Assembly: GCF_023266535.1 (NCBI RefSeq)
Contig: NZ_JAHFPY010000013.1
Location: 6,652 to 40,537, forward strand
DNA: 33,886 bases
Direction of reading: 5' to 3'
DNA from: Sphingomonas sp.
GTDB taxonomy: Bacteria; Pseudomonadota; Alphaproteobacteria; Sphingomonadales; Sphingomonadaceae
The translations under genes and the position numbers were made by a program. Positions 1-8,037 of this stretch are shown here, in pieces. Under the pieces are notes generated by a model. The model did no database searches and was not told where the DNA came from. It saw only the letters and a list, made by a program, of their open reading frames with translations. The stretch's first letter is position 1, and each line of letters starts with the position of its first letter.

Positions 1-1503
1 GCGCAAAGGGACTATTTGCTGAAGGACACCGTCTCGATCGGCAAGACTCGGCAGTTTGACGTCTCCGGCTTCGTCGCCGGCGACACCAGCACCTTCCTGA
101 ACCTGCCGGGCGGCCCGATCGGCTTCGTGCTGGGCGGCGAATATCGCCGGGACGACCTCTTCTACAAGCAGGATGACGACGTCTCGCTCGGCTATACCTT
201 CTACAACGCGATCCCGACGTTCGATGCGCCGGCGAGCAAGGTAAAGGAAGCTTTTGGCGAAGTCCGGATCCCGATCGTCAAGGACGTTCCGTTCCTGCAT
301 GAACTGGAAGTCAGCGGCGCGGTTCGCGTTTCTGACTACAGCATCGGCAACACCGGAACGGTGTGGGCCTACAACGCCAGCGGTATCTGGTCGCCACTCG
401 ACGGCCTTCGGATCCGCGGCAATTATGGCCGGTCGGTCCGCGCTCCGAACCAGGTCGAACTGTTCTCGCCATTCGGCCAGAATTTCGCGCCCGGTTTCGG
501 CGACCCCTGCTCGTCGATCAACATCGGCGCCGGCTCGGCCAACCGCGCCGCGAACTGCGCGGCGGCGGGTCGCCCCGGTGGCACCGATGCCACGATCAAC
601 CCGAGCACCGACACTACTCCGGCAGCCTTCCCGACGCCGTACGACTTCCGGTACAGCTCGTCGCTGGAAATCCGTAGTGGTGGCAACCCAAGCCTGGAAG
701 CGGAGACTTCGGACAGCTACACGCTTGGCTTCGTTGCGACGCCCAAGTTCATCCCCGGCCTGTCGGTATCGGTCGACTGGTACAAGATCACCGTCAACAA
801 GGTGATCACCGGCGTGGCGGCGCAGACGATCGTCAACAACTGCTACGATCTCGCTGCGGGTAACTCCTTCTGCGACCTGTTCACGCGCGCCCCGGCGGGC
901 GGTGCCACGTCGGGCGAGCAGGAGTTCCGGATCATCGAAGGAAGCCTGATTCAGGGTCCGGTCAACTTCGCCAAGCTGCTCGCCAAGGGCGTCGACATTG
1001 AAGTCGCCTACCGCGGCCAGATCGGCAGCATCGGCAAGATCGACACGACCCTCCGCTATACTCACGTGCTCGACCTTTCGACCTACCTCAACCCGACGGA
1101 CCCGGGTCGCAAGAACGTGATCGTCGGCAAGCATGGCGGCGAACTGGGTGACCCTGAGGACTCGTTCAACTGGCAGACCAACTTGAAGACCGGCATCTTC
1201 ACCTTCGGCTATCAGCTACGGTATCTGGCAAAGATGTACGTCAATACGTACGAGGATCAGAACAGCGTGCAGGGACGTACGCCCGAGAATGAGGACTTTG
1301 CCGAGTTCAATAAATATAGCGCGCGCTTCTATCACTCGGTGCGGGTCGGCGCTGACATCACCAAGGACTATAATATGTACCTGGGCGTCAGCAACCTGAC
1401 CAACGCCAAGCCGCCGTCGGGACTGACCGGCATTGGTGGTGGCAGCGGTATCTACGACAACCGCGGCCGCTTCTACTATGCGGGTATTGTCGCCAAATTC
1501 TGA
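1..1503 (+). CDS. TonB-dependent receptor, C-terminal part (5' end outside window)
   Basis: The frame is open from the first base and ends at TGA 1501-1503, so the gene is cut by the window edge; the ATG or TTG codons near base 16 are internal. About 500 residues are visible. They form the second half of an outer-membrane beta-barrel: repeated amphipathic strands with aromatic ends, a stretch reading GNYGRSVRAPNQVELFSP (a common barrel signature in large receptors), NPSLEAETSDSYTLG, and a final strand RFYYAGIVAKF that ends in Phe, the usual Omp85 recognition signal. Such receptors take up siderophores, cobalamin, glycans or peptides using TonB energy; the substrate cannot be told from this part. 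A strong intrinsic terminator follows directly. The next two genes on this strand are 2-oxoglutarate-dependent oxygenases, a neighbourhood that may hint at a modified ligand. Confidence 0.93.
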   Translation, partial: AQRDYLLKDTVSIGKTRQFDVSGFVAGDTSTFLNLPGGPIGFVLGGEYRRDDLFYKQDDDVSLGYTFYNAIPTFDAPASKVKEAFGEVRIPIVKDVPFLHELEVSGAVRVSDYSIGNTGTVWAYNASGIWSPLDGLRIRGNYGRSVRAPNQVELFSPFGQNFAPGFGDPCSSINIGAGSANRAANCAAAGRPGGTDATINPSTDTTPAAFPTPYDFRYSSSLEIRSGGNPSLEAETSDSYTLGFVATPKFIPGLSVSVDWYKITVNKVITGVAAQTIVNNCYDLAAGNSFCDLFTRAPAGGATSGEQEFRIIEGSLIQGPVNFAKLLAKGVDIEVAYRGQIGSIGKIDTTLRYTHVLDLSTYLNPTDPGRKNVIVGKHGGELGDPEDSFNWQTNLKTGIFTFGYQLRYLAKMYVNTYEDQNSVQGRTPENEDFAEFNKYSARFYHSVRVGADITKDYNMYLGVSNLTNAKPPSGLTGIGGGSGIYDNRGRFYYAGIVAKF

Positions 1504-1527
1504 TTGGCGACACATTGAACAATCTGA

Positions 1528-1558
1528 GGGGCCGGGTAATTCCGGCCCCTTCTTTTTG
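1528..1558 (+). terminator. Intrinsic terminator of the TonB receptor gene
   Basis: A perfect 8-bp stem, GGGGCCGG (1528-1535) and CCGGCCCC (1542-1549), encloses a 6-base loop and is followed by a T-rich run TTCTTTTT. It starts 25 bases after the receptor stop codon. It should isolate the receptor transcript from the following oxygenase genes. Confidence 0.9.
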
Positions 1559-1606
1559 GTCAAAGCGCAGGTGGACAGCGTTGGCTCGACAATCCATTCA
1601 GATGTC

Positions 1607-3001
1607 ATGAGTAACGGCAAATCCGGGACAATGAGTTTTGCCGAGCTTGAGAACCGCGCTCTCGGGCTCGAGCAGGAACACAGACTTGAGGAGGCCAGGG
1701 ACGCATTCGACGCCGGCTTGCAGATGTGGCCGGCATCGCAATCGATGGCCGAAGGCCGGGCCCGCATCGCGCTGCGCCTCAGGGAAGACGGGGCCGCCGA
1801 CCATTGCGCTCGCGCCCTCGCCTTTCGCGACGATGACCCGGAATTGCAGGCACAGATGCTCCTCACTGCTGCGGGCGAAATCGGGCGCGAGGCAATTCCC
1901 CTGTTCAAGTCATTCCTGGACCGCCACCCCGAAAACGTCCTGGTGCAGGAGGTGTTGGCAGACCTGCAAGCGCAGGCCGGCGCGGGCGAAGGATTCCTGG
2001 ACGCATACACCGCGGCACTGGCCAGCCAGCCGCAGAACAAGGCGCTGCTGATGTCCTATTGGGAGACTTTGTCGCGATCGCGGCGATATTCGCAAGCGAT
2101 CGAATCCATGGATGCCAACCGCCACCTGTTTGAAAATGACCGGAAATTTGCCATCCAGGAAATCAGCCTCCTCAACTATTTGGGCCTTTCCGGTCGGGCA
2201 AGCTCCTTGCTCGAAACGCTGGACGAGCAGCCCGATGCCCAACTTGCGCGCGGCATGAACCGACTGCAGCTCGGCAAGCCGGACGAAGCAGCCAAATTCC
2301 TGGAAAGCGTTGTTGAACAACAGGCGGACAATTTCGAAGCCTGGTCGCTGCTTGAAATTGCCTGGCGGATCGTCGGAGATGCTCGCCACAAGTGGTTGAT
2401 TGGCCAGCCGCCGCTTTATGGTGCGTGTCAGATCGATCTGGGCGCCGAACAGCTAGCTGAAATCGCGGAGATGCTCCGCGGTATGCACCACGCCAGCGCA
2501 CAGCCAATCGGCCAGTCGGTGCGCGGCGGAACGCAGACACCCGGTCAGTTGTTTGAGCGGACCGATCCCGAAATGAAGATGCTCACCGCAGCACTGGCCT
2601 TCGAGATCCGCCAATTCGTCCGCGCCCTTCCGCCCGCGGACCCCGGCCATCCCCTGCTCAAGCATCGCGACATGGGAATGGCCTTCGGGCCAAGCTGGTC
2701 GGTGCGCTTTACCGGCAGCGGACATCACGCCGCCCATTTTCATCCGGGCGGGATATTGAGCTCGGCCTGTTATATTTGCGTGCCCGAGACCCTTGCCGAC
2801 GAGCAGGAAAAGCCCGGCTGGCTGGAAATCGGCCGGCCGCCAGTCGAGCTTGGGCTGGATCTGGAGCCGCTCGCGACGTTTGAGCCCAGGCCCGGTCGCC
2901 TGATCCTGTTTCCCAGCCTCCTGCTCCACGGAACCCGCTCGTTCAGCGGCGGCGAGCGAATGAGTGTCGCCTTCGACCTCGTCCCAGTCCCGATGAATTG
3001 A
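1607..3001 (+). CDS. TPR protein with C-terminal 2OG-Fe(II) oxygenase domain (2OG-FeII_Oxy_5-like)
   Basis: About 464 residues from ATG 1607; ATG 1631 (MSFAELENRALG) is an equally possible start, and neither has a convincing Shine-Dalgarno. Longer upstream reading would run through the receptor terminator and is rejected. Residues 1 to about 310 are helical TPR-like repeats (EEARDAFDAGLQMWP, LGKPDEAAKFLESV). The C-terminal part has the hallmarks of the putative 2OG-Fe(II) oxygenase family: WSVRFTGSGHHAAHFHPGG with H377 and H379, then LILFPSLLLHGTRSF with H441 and a downstream Arg in GERMSVAFD that would bind 2-oxoglutarate. It probably hydroxylates a protein or peptide, but the substrate is unknown. 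It is followed after 10 bases by another 2OG oxygenase gene, so the two form an operon. Confidence 0.82.
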   Translation: MSNGKSGTMSFAELENRALGLEQEHRLEEARDAFDAGLQMWPASQSMAEGRARIALRLREDGAADHCARALAFRDDDPELQAQMLLTAAGEIGREAIPLFKSFLDRHPENVLVQEVLADLQAQAGAGEGFLDAYTAALASQPQNKALLMSYWETLSRSRRYSQAIESMDANRHLFENDRKFAIQEISLLNYLGLSGRASSLLETLDEQPDAQLARGMNRLQLGKPDEAAKFLESVVEQQADNFEAWSLLEIAWRIVGDARHKWLIGQPPLYGACQIDLGAEQLAEIAEMLRGMHHASAQPIGQSVRGGTQTPGQLFERTDPEMKMLTAALAFEIRQFVRALPPADPGHPLLKHRDMGMAFGPSWSVRFTGSGHHAAHFHPGGILSSACYICVPETLADEQEKPGWLEIGRPPVELGLDLEPLATFEPRPGRLILFPSLLLHGTRSFSGGERMSVAFDLVPVPMN

Positions 3002-3011
3002 CGAGCTGCCG

Positions 3012-3965
3012 ATGAACCGCATCGACCGCGCCTACGAACTAGCAAACCGAGGGGAAGCTGCCGCGGCAACATCCCTGCTGGACGAGGGCGGCGAGGCCGG
3101 CGAGGCGGAATGCTGGGTCGAGCTGGCGTCGTGGTATTTGACGGGTCAGATCGTCCCGCGCGATCTTCTGAAAGCGCGCGAATGCTTCCGGCTGGCGGGC
3201 GATCTTGGCCATGAACAGGCGCAATCGATCCATATCGCCTTGCTGGCAAACGGTGCCGGCGGCTCGGTCGATTGGCCTAAAGCACTGAACCTGCTGGAGA
3301 ATGTGGCAGGTTTGGATTCAAGCGCAGCGCGCGAACTGGCTGTGATCAAGTCGATGCCGATTGGCCCTGATGGGGAACCGCAAGGCCCCTTCCCCAGCGA
3401 GATATTGTCGGTTTCGCCCGACGTCCGGCTGTTCCCCGGCCTGTTTACCGCGGAAGAATGCGACTGGCTGATCGAACGATCACTGCCGTTGCTGCAGCCA
3501 TCGCTGGTGGTCGATCCGCACAGCGGCCAGCAAGTTCCGAACCCGGTGCGAACGTCCGACGCGGTCGCCTTCCCGCTGGTGATCGAAAGCCCCGCAATCC
3601 ACGCCCTGTGCCGCCGCCTCGCTGCCGCCAGCGGGACGGATGTCAAACAGGCTGAGCCGCTGCAGGTGCTGCGCTACCGGCCGGGGCAGGAATATCGTCC
3701 GCACTTTGATGCGATCGGCGACGCCGACAACCAGCGGATGCTAACCTTCCTGGTCTATTTGAACGACGATTATGAAGGTGGCGAGACGGAGTTTCTCGCC
3801 AACGGCCTCAAGGCGCGCGGCCGCAAGGGCGACGGACTATTGTTCCGCAATGCCGATGCGGCGGGAAAGCCGGATTTGAACGCCCAGCATGCCGGCCTGC
3901 CGGTCACGGCCGGCGAGAAATATCTCGCCAGCCGCTGGATCCGGGAGCAGCGCTTTACGCCTTAA
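3012..3965 (+). CDS. Sel1-repeat protein with prolyl 4-hydroxylase-type 2OG-Fe(II) oxygenase domain
   Basis: 317 residues. The N-terminal third contains Sel1/TPR-like helices ([15 protein letters not shown]), and the C-terminal half is a P4Hc domain: [15 protein letters not shown] with iron ligands H231 and D233, the second-strand block [24 protein letters not shown], then the distal ligand H293 in [14 protein letters not shown] with K303 as the likely 2-oxoglutarate-binding residue. All the usual catalytic residues are present, so activity is expected. Members hydroxylate proline or related side chains in proteins or peptides. The gene lies 10 bases after the TPR/oxygenase gene. Its TAA stop overlaps the TAA stop of the convergent ahcY gene in a shared TTAA. 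Confidence 0.88.
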   Translation: MNRIDRAYELANRGEAAAATSLLDEGGEAGEAECWVELASWYLTGQIVPRDLLKARECFRLAGDLGHEQAQSIHIALLANGAGGSVDWPKALNLLENVAGLDSSAARELAVIKSMPIGPDGEPQGPFPSEILSVSPDVRLFPGLFTAEECDWLIERSLPLLQPSLVVDPHSGQQVPNPVRTSDAVAFPLVIESPAIHALCRRLAAASGTDVKQAEPLQVLRYRPGQEYRPHFDAIGDADNQRMLTFLVYLNDDYEGGETEFLANGLKARGRKGDGLLFRNADAAGKPDLNAQHAGLPVTAGEKYLASRWIREQRFTP

Positions 3966-5371
3966 TAGCGGTAGTGGTCCGGCTTGAACGGGCCTTCGGT
4001 GGCAACCCCGATATAGGCGGCCTGCTTGTCGCTGAGCTTGGTCAATTTGACGCCCAGCTTGTCGAGGTGGAGCGCGGCGACCTTCTCGTCGAGATGCTTT
4101 GGCAGGACGTAGACGTCGTTCTGATAGGCATCCGATTTGGTCCAAAGCTCGATCTGCGCGAGAACCTGGTTGGTGAAGCTGCTGCTCATCACGAAGCTTG
4201 GGTGGCCGGTGGCGTTGCCAAGATTGACGAGCCGGCCCTTGCTGAGGACGATCAGGCGCTTGCCATCCGGGAAGGTGACTTCGTCGACCTGCGGCTTGAT
4301 CTCATCCCATTTCATATTGGCGAGGGCACCGATCTGGATCTCGCTGTCGAAGTGGCCGATGTTGCAGACGATCGCCATGTCCTTCATCTCGCGCATATGG
4401 TCGAGCGTGATGACGTCCATGTTGCCGGTAGCGGTGACGAAAATGTCGGCGCGCTTGGCGGCCTCCTCCATCGTCACGACCTCATAGCCTTCCATCGCCG
4501 CCTGCAGCGCACAGATCGGGTCGACCTCGGTAACCAGCACGCGGGCGCCGCCGTTGCGCAAGCTGGCGGCTGAGCCCTTGCCGACATCGCCGAAGCCGGC
4601 GACGGTGGCGACCTTGCCGGCCAGCATCACGTCGGTGGCGCGGCGGATGGCGTCGACCAGGCTTTCCTTGCAGCCATAGAGATTGTCGAACTTCGATTTG
4701 GTGACGCTGTCATTGACGTTGATCGCCGGGAATGGGAGCTTGCCCTGCTTGGCAAGGTCGTAGAGCCGGTGCACGCCGGTAGTGGTCTCTTCCGAGACTC
4801 CCTTGATGGTCTCGACCGTCTTGGTGAGGTAGCCGGGCCGCTCGGCGAGGAAGCGCTTCAGCGTCGCGACGAAGATTTCCTCTTCCTCATTTTGCGGCGT
4901 GAACAGCGTCTCGCCGGCTTCGACGCGCGCGCCCCACAGCGCGAACATGGTGGCGTCGCCGCCGTCGTCGAGGATCATGTTGCAGGTGGTGTCGGCGCCC
5001 CAGTCGAAGATGCGGGCGGCATAATCCCAATATTCCTCGAGCGTCTCGCCCTTGACCGCGAACACCGGGACACCCGACGCCGCGATTGCCGCGGCGGCAT
5101 GGTCCTGGGTCGAGAAGATGTTACACGACGCCCAGCGCACCTCGGCCCCGAGCGCGGTCAGCGTCTCGATCAGCACCGCGGTCTGGATGGTCATGTGCAG
5201 CGAGCCGGTGATCCGAGCGCCCTTCAGCGGCTTGGCGGCGCCATATTCGCGGCGCAGCGCCATCAGGCCGGGCATCTCGGTTTCGGCGATTTCGATTTCC
5301 TTGCGGCCGAATTTGGCGAGCGAGATGTCCTTGACGATATAGTCGCGGGTCATGGTGTCGGCGGTAGCCAC
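3962..5371 (-). CDS. ahcY: Adenosylhomocysteinase
   Basis: Hydrolyses S-adenosylhomocysteine to adenosine and homocysteine, keeping the activated methyl cycle running in the cytoplasm. 469 residues from a GTG at 5371 ([15 protein letters not shown]), which has GGAGA about 9 bases upstream; ATG 5353 would give 463 residues. Visible signatures are [34 protein letters not shown], the NAD-binding glycine block [25 protein letters not shown] and the C-terminal FKPDHYRY ending typical of the family. Length matches bacterial SahH (about 465). It is convergent with the prolyl-hydroxylase-like gene and divergent from the sulfotransferase-like gene. I see no SAH or SAM riboswitch in the roughly 140-bp leader region. 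Confidence 0.97.
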   Translation of the reverse strand: MATADTMTRDYIVKDISLAKFGRKEIEIAETEMPGLMALRREYGAAKPLKGARITGSLHMTIQTAVLIETLTALGAEVRWASCNIFSTQDHAAAAIAASGVPVFAVKGETLEEYWDYAARIFDWGADTTCNMILDDGGDATMFALWGARVEAGETLFTPQNEEEEIFVATLKRFLAERPGYLTKTVETIKGVSEETTTGVHRLYDLAKQGKLPFPAINVNDSVTKSKFDNLYGCKESLVDAIRRATDVMLAGKVATVAGFGDVGKGSAASLRNGGARVLVTEVDPICALQAAMEGYEVVTMEEAAKRADIFVTATGNMDVITLDHMREMKDMAIVCNIGHFDSEIQIGALANMKWDEIKPQVDEVTFPDGKRLIVLSKGRLVNLGNATGHPSFVMSSSFTNQVLAQIELWTKSDAYQNDVYVLPKHLDEKVAALHLDKLGVKLTKLSDKQAAYIGVATEGPFKPDHYRY

Positions 5372-5509
5372 GGCAAAAATTCTCCGGTGAAGATGAGTTG
5401 CGCCGCCCCTAGCCAGCAAGGGCGCCAAAAGCAAATGCCCGGCCATGCCCTTGAGCGGCCCGAGCGCACCTCGTAAGCAGCAAGGCCGATCTTCCGGGAG
5501 CAGCTTTCC

Positions 5510-6304
5510 ATGTCATTCGTGCGCGTCAACGTGAAACCCGACACGCTCGACGACGAGAATCGCAAATTCGTTCAGCGTCCGCTGACGCAGCCCCTGTTCC
5601 TCAACAGCGTGCCGAAGAGCGGCAGCCACCTGCTGCGCAACATCATCCGCATGTTCGTGCCGGTCGAAAGCCAGTACCAGGCCGAGTTCATCCAGCATCA
5701 TTTCATCCAGCATCACCTCGCCGCCTTCGATCCCGGCCGCAACATGCTGAGCTGGGGCCATCTGTTCCACATGGACCGGTTCAGGGCCCTGCTGTCCGGC
5801 GTCCGCCATGTCGTGCTGGTGCGCGATCCCTATGATTGGGCACTGGCCCAGGCGCGTTTCATCAACAGCAACGAATTCCAGGTCCCCGGGCTCGATGCTT
5901 ACAAGAAGCCGGATGTCTCGATCGAAGCGCTGCTCAACCTGGTAATCGAGGGGATCAAGCCGCAACTCGCGCCATTGGCGATCACTTATCACTACAACGC
6001 AGTGCTGTGGCTACAGGCGGGCTCACCGCTGGTGCGTTATGAGGAGCTGGTCGGCGCGCTCCGCAACCTCGAAAGCGACGAGTCCGAATCCTATTTCAGC
6101 GCCCTTTTGCAAACCTGCGGCATCGACCGGCCGGATGATTGGCGCGGGCGGGTGCGGATCGGATCGGACCGCAAGCAGAGCGGCACCGCGCGCGAGAATT
6201 TGACCGGCGTCGCCGCCAAAATCCCGTCGCAGCTGCCCGACCCGCAGAAACGGATGGTCGACGCGTCATATCCCGGCCTGCGCGACCTGCTCGGCTACGC
6301 CTAG
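5510..6304 (+). CDS. Sulfotransferase-domain protein
   Basis: 264 residues, ATG 5510 with GGGAG 9 bases upstream. Near the N-terminus [17 protein letters not shown] matches the 5'-phosphosulfate-binding loop (PKSGTxxL type) of PAPS-dependent sulfotransferases, and [18 protein letters not shown] matches the 3'-phosphate-binding motif (RxPxDxxxS/A). [10 protein letters not shown] is the usual later RYEDL-like segment. It probably transfers sulfate to an unknown hydroxyl acceptor. An alternative is a non-catalytic member of the same P-loop fold. It is divergent from ahcY and convergent with the YqgE-family gene (one base between stops). Two further, more distant sulfotransferase-fold proteins lie at 10817-11860 and 13048-14058. 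Confidence 0.78.
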   Translation: MSFVRVNVKPDTLDDENRKFVQRPLTQPLFLNSVPKSGSHLLRNIIRMFVPVESQYQAEFIQHHFIQHHLAAFDPGRNMLSWGHLFHMDRFRALLSGVRHVVLVRDPYDWALAQARFINSNEFQVPGLDAYKKPDVSIEALLNLVIEGIKPQLAPLAITYHYNAVLWLQAGSPLVRYEELVGALRNLESDESESYFSALLQTCGIDRPDDWRGRVRIGSDRKQSGTARENLTGVAAKIPSQLPDPQKRMVDASYPGLRDLLGYA

Positions 6305-6305
6305 G

Positions 6306-6866
6306 TCAGGCGGCGCCGGCGCCGCTGTCGAGCAACCGCGGGTCGATCCCTTCCGCCTTGAAGGTCGCCTCCCACCGCTCGGCGGTCGGCGTCTCGAACA
6401 ATATTTCCTGACGCCCGTCGGCGGTGAACCAGCCGGGACGGGTCATCTCCTCGTCAAGCTGGCCTTCGCCCCAACCGGCGTAGCCGAGCGCGATCAGATA
6501 GCGGCTCGGTCCCTTGCCGTCGGCGATCGCCTTCAGCACGTCGATCGTGCCGGTCAGCGCGCCGAGGCCGACCACCTGGATCGTGTCCTGACCGCCCCAG
6601 TCGTCGCTGTGGAGCACGAAGCCCCTGCCCGGCTCGACCGGCCCGCCATGAAGTACAGGTCCATCAGGCGCCTCGCCCGGATCGATGCCAAGCTGCTCGA
6701 GCAGGCCGCGCACGCCGATCCCGGCGCGCTGGTGACCGATGCCAATTCCGACCGCGCCATTCTCGTCATGGACACACATCACGATGACCGCCCGTTCGAA
6801 GCGCGGGTCGCCGATGCCGGGCATCGCCAGCAGCAGCTTGCCGGACAGGAAGCGAGGTGTCTCCAT
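6306..6866 (-). CDS. YqgE/AlgH family protein
   Basis: 186 residues from ATG 6866 (METPRFLSGKLLLAMPG). The family signatures are clear: LAMPGIGDPRFERAVI, GAVGIGI, VLHGGPVEPGRGFVLHS and ALGYAGWGEGQLDEEM. The biochemical function of YqgE/AlgH is not settled; the name comes from a proposed alginate regulator in Pseudomonas. The start at METPR is preferred because homologues begin just before this block; extending upstream adds an unconserved MRASAPRRILAT segment. The gene is divergent from the peroxiredoxin gene with about 98 bases between the starts, which must hold both promoters. Confidence 0.93.
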   Translation of the reverse strand: METPRFLSGKLLLAMPGIGDPRFERAVIVMCVHDENGAVGIGIGHQRAGIGVRGLLEQLGIDPGEAPDGPVLHGGPVEPGRGFVLHSDDWGGQDTIQVVGLGALTGTIDVLKAIADGKGPSRYLIALGYAGWGEGQLDEEMTRPGWFTADGRQEILFETPTAERWEATFKAEGIDPRLLDSGAGAA

Positions 6867-6964
6867 GGTGGCCAAAATGCGCCTTGGAGCGGAGGCTCGC
6901 AAGACTTGTGGCCGTCATGCGCCGCGCCTATCTCGCGGCCTGACCTTTCACAGGAGATTGACCG

Positions 6965-7444
6965 ATGGCCATCCAGGTTGGCGACCATATTCCCGACGTC
7001 CAGTTGACGCTTGCCACCCCCGAGGGGCCGGTGCCGGTAAAGAGCGGCGATTATTTCGCCGGCAAGCGCGTCGCGCTGTTCGCCGTCCCGGGTGCCTATA
7101 CCCCGACCTGCTCGGCGCGCCACCTTCCCTCCTATGTCGAGAAGGCCGCCGAACTGAAGGGCAAGGGGATCGATGAAATTGTCGGGACCAGCGTCAACGA
7201 CGCTTTCGTCATGGGCGCGTGGAACCGCGACCAGGGGAGCGAGGAGATCACCATGCTGGCCGATGGCAACGGCGATTTCGCCGAGGCGCTGGGCCTCACC
7301 ATGGACGCCTCCAAGTTCGGCATGGGCAAGCGCAGCCAGCGCTATTCGGCGATCATCAACGACGGCGTCGTCGAGCAGCTCAACGTCGAAGCACCGGGCG
7401 AATATAGCGCCTCCAGCGCCGAAACGATGCTCGGCCAGCTGTAG
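6965..7444 (+). CDS. 1-Cys peroxiredoxin (Prx5/redoxin type)
   Basis: 159 residues with a good ribosome site (CAGGAG, 7 bases before ATG). Redoxin domain: GDHIPDVQLT at the N-terminus, then the active-site segment VPGAYTPTCSARHLP with the peroxidatic Cys49, and GTSVNDAFVMGAWNRD, typical of the Prx5 subfamily. Cys49 is the only cysteine, so recycling must use glutathione/glutaredoxin or another external thiol. It reduces hydrogen peroxide and alkyl hydroperoxides in the cytoplasm. It is divergently transcribed from the YqgE-family gene. Confidence 0.95.
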   Translation: MAIQVGDHIPDVQLTLATPEGPVPVKSGDYFAGKRVALFAVPGAYTPTCSARHLPSYVEKAAELKGKGIDEIVGTSVNDAFVMGAWNRDQGSEEITMLADGNGDFAEALGLTMDASKFGMGKRSQRYSAIINDGVVEQLNVEAPGEYSASSAETMLGQL

Positions 7445-7486
7445 CGCCACAGCGCTTCGTCGCATTTCCCTCCTTTTTTGCCTGCC

Positions 7487-7522
7487 CCTGGCAACGCCGA
7501 CGCGAGGTTGCGCGTTGCTAGG
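7487..7522 (+). other. Stem-loop upstream of small membrane protein gene
   Basis: CCTGGCAACGC (7487-7497) pairs with GCGTTGCTAGG (7512-7522) with one G-U pair, giving an 11-bp stem with a 14-base loop. It ends 25 bases before the start codon at 7547, so it lies in the likely leader. It has no T-run after it and is not a normal terminator. Confidence 0.4.
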
Positions 7523-7546
7523 GAGGGGCCACTGAAGGAGGCGAAA

Positions 7547-7897
7547 ATGCCAAGTAGAAAAAGAGACGCCAAGGGCAGGTTCAAGGACGCGGCTTTCTTC
7601 AGCTCGGTTCGCGACCGGCCAGGGGCGAGCGCGGCAGTCATCGCTGGCGCCGCCGGCCTCGCCGCCGCCGGGGCTTTCCTGTGGACCCGGCGCGGCCAGA
7701 TTGGCGAAGCGCTGAGCAGCGGGATGGATCGCTTGAGCGAGCTCAAGGCCGAGCGGATGGGGTCGAGCGACGAAGCAGCCCAGGAGGATTTCTCCGAGGA
7801 AGCGCTGAAGCTCAAGGAGACCGGCAAGAAATCCAAGGGTTCGCGCGGCCCAAGCGCGGAACAGGACCTCAAGCTGGGATTGGCTCCGGTCGAGTAA
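7547..7897 (+). CDS. Small hypothetical protein with one membrane segment
   Basis: 116 residues from ATG 7547, chosen because GAAGGAGG lies just 5 to 6 bases upstream; an earlier in-frame start at 7478 would read through a stem-loop. The N-terminus is basic (MPSRKRDAKGRFKDAAFF), followed by a hydrophobic Ala/Gly-rich segment at about residues 29-46 (AAVIAGAAGLAAAGAFLW), then RRGQ and a charged, probably disordered Lys/Glu-rich tail. The layout resembles small alphaproteobacterial membrane-anchored proteins of unknown function. I do not recognise a family. Confidence 0.75.
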   Translation: MPSRKRDAKGRFKDAAFFSSVRDRPGASAAVIAGAAGLAAAGAFLWTRRGQIGEALSSGMDRLSELKAERMGSSDEAAQEDFSEEALKLKETGKKSKGSRGPSAEQDLKLGLAPVE

Positions 7898-7912
7898 ACT
7901 GATGGACTGGCC

Positions 7913-7976
7913 GTCACGGGAGTGAATCCCGTGACGTCGGTCCTGTCGCGCTTGCAGCGCGCAGGCCGTCCGGCCT
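7913..7976. repeat. Pair of perfect intergenic palindromes
   Basis: The 140-bp gap between the convergent genes at 7897 and 8038 holds GTCACGGG (7913-7920) and CCCGTGAC (7928-7935), an 8-bp stem with a 7-base loop. About 30 bases further is AGGCCG-TC-CGGCCT. Neither has a T-run. They could form a factor-assisted bidirectional terminator or be REP-type sequence; nothing else is seen in the gap. Confidence 0.5.
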
Positions 7977-8037
7977 TCGAGCTCTCTCGATCAGGTCAAA
8001 TCTTTACGAAATTTTCCCTGCTCTCGGGCTGTCATGC

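Noticed and set aside
1433..1606. Earlier start for the TPR/2OG-oxygenase gene inside the receptor gene
   Set aside because: It would translate through the receptor C-terminus in another frame and across the intrinsic terminator at 1528-1558.
5372..5509. SAH or SAM riboswitch in front of ahcY
   Set aside because: The leader is short and shared with a divergent gene, and I could not find conserved riboswitch core elements.
7441..7480. Terminator after the peroxiredoxin gene (AGCGC/GCGCT with TTTTTT)
   Set aside because: The stem is only 5 bp and the T-run begins about 20 bases after it, so it does not have terminator geometry.
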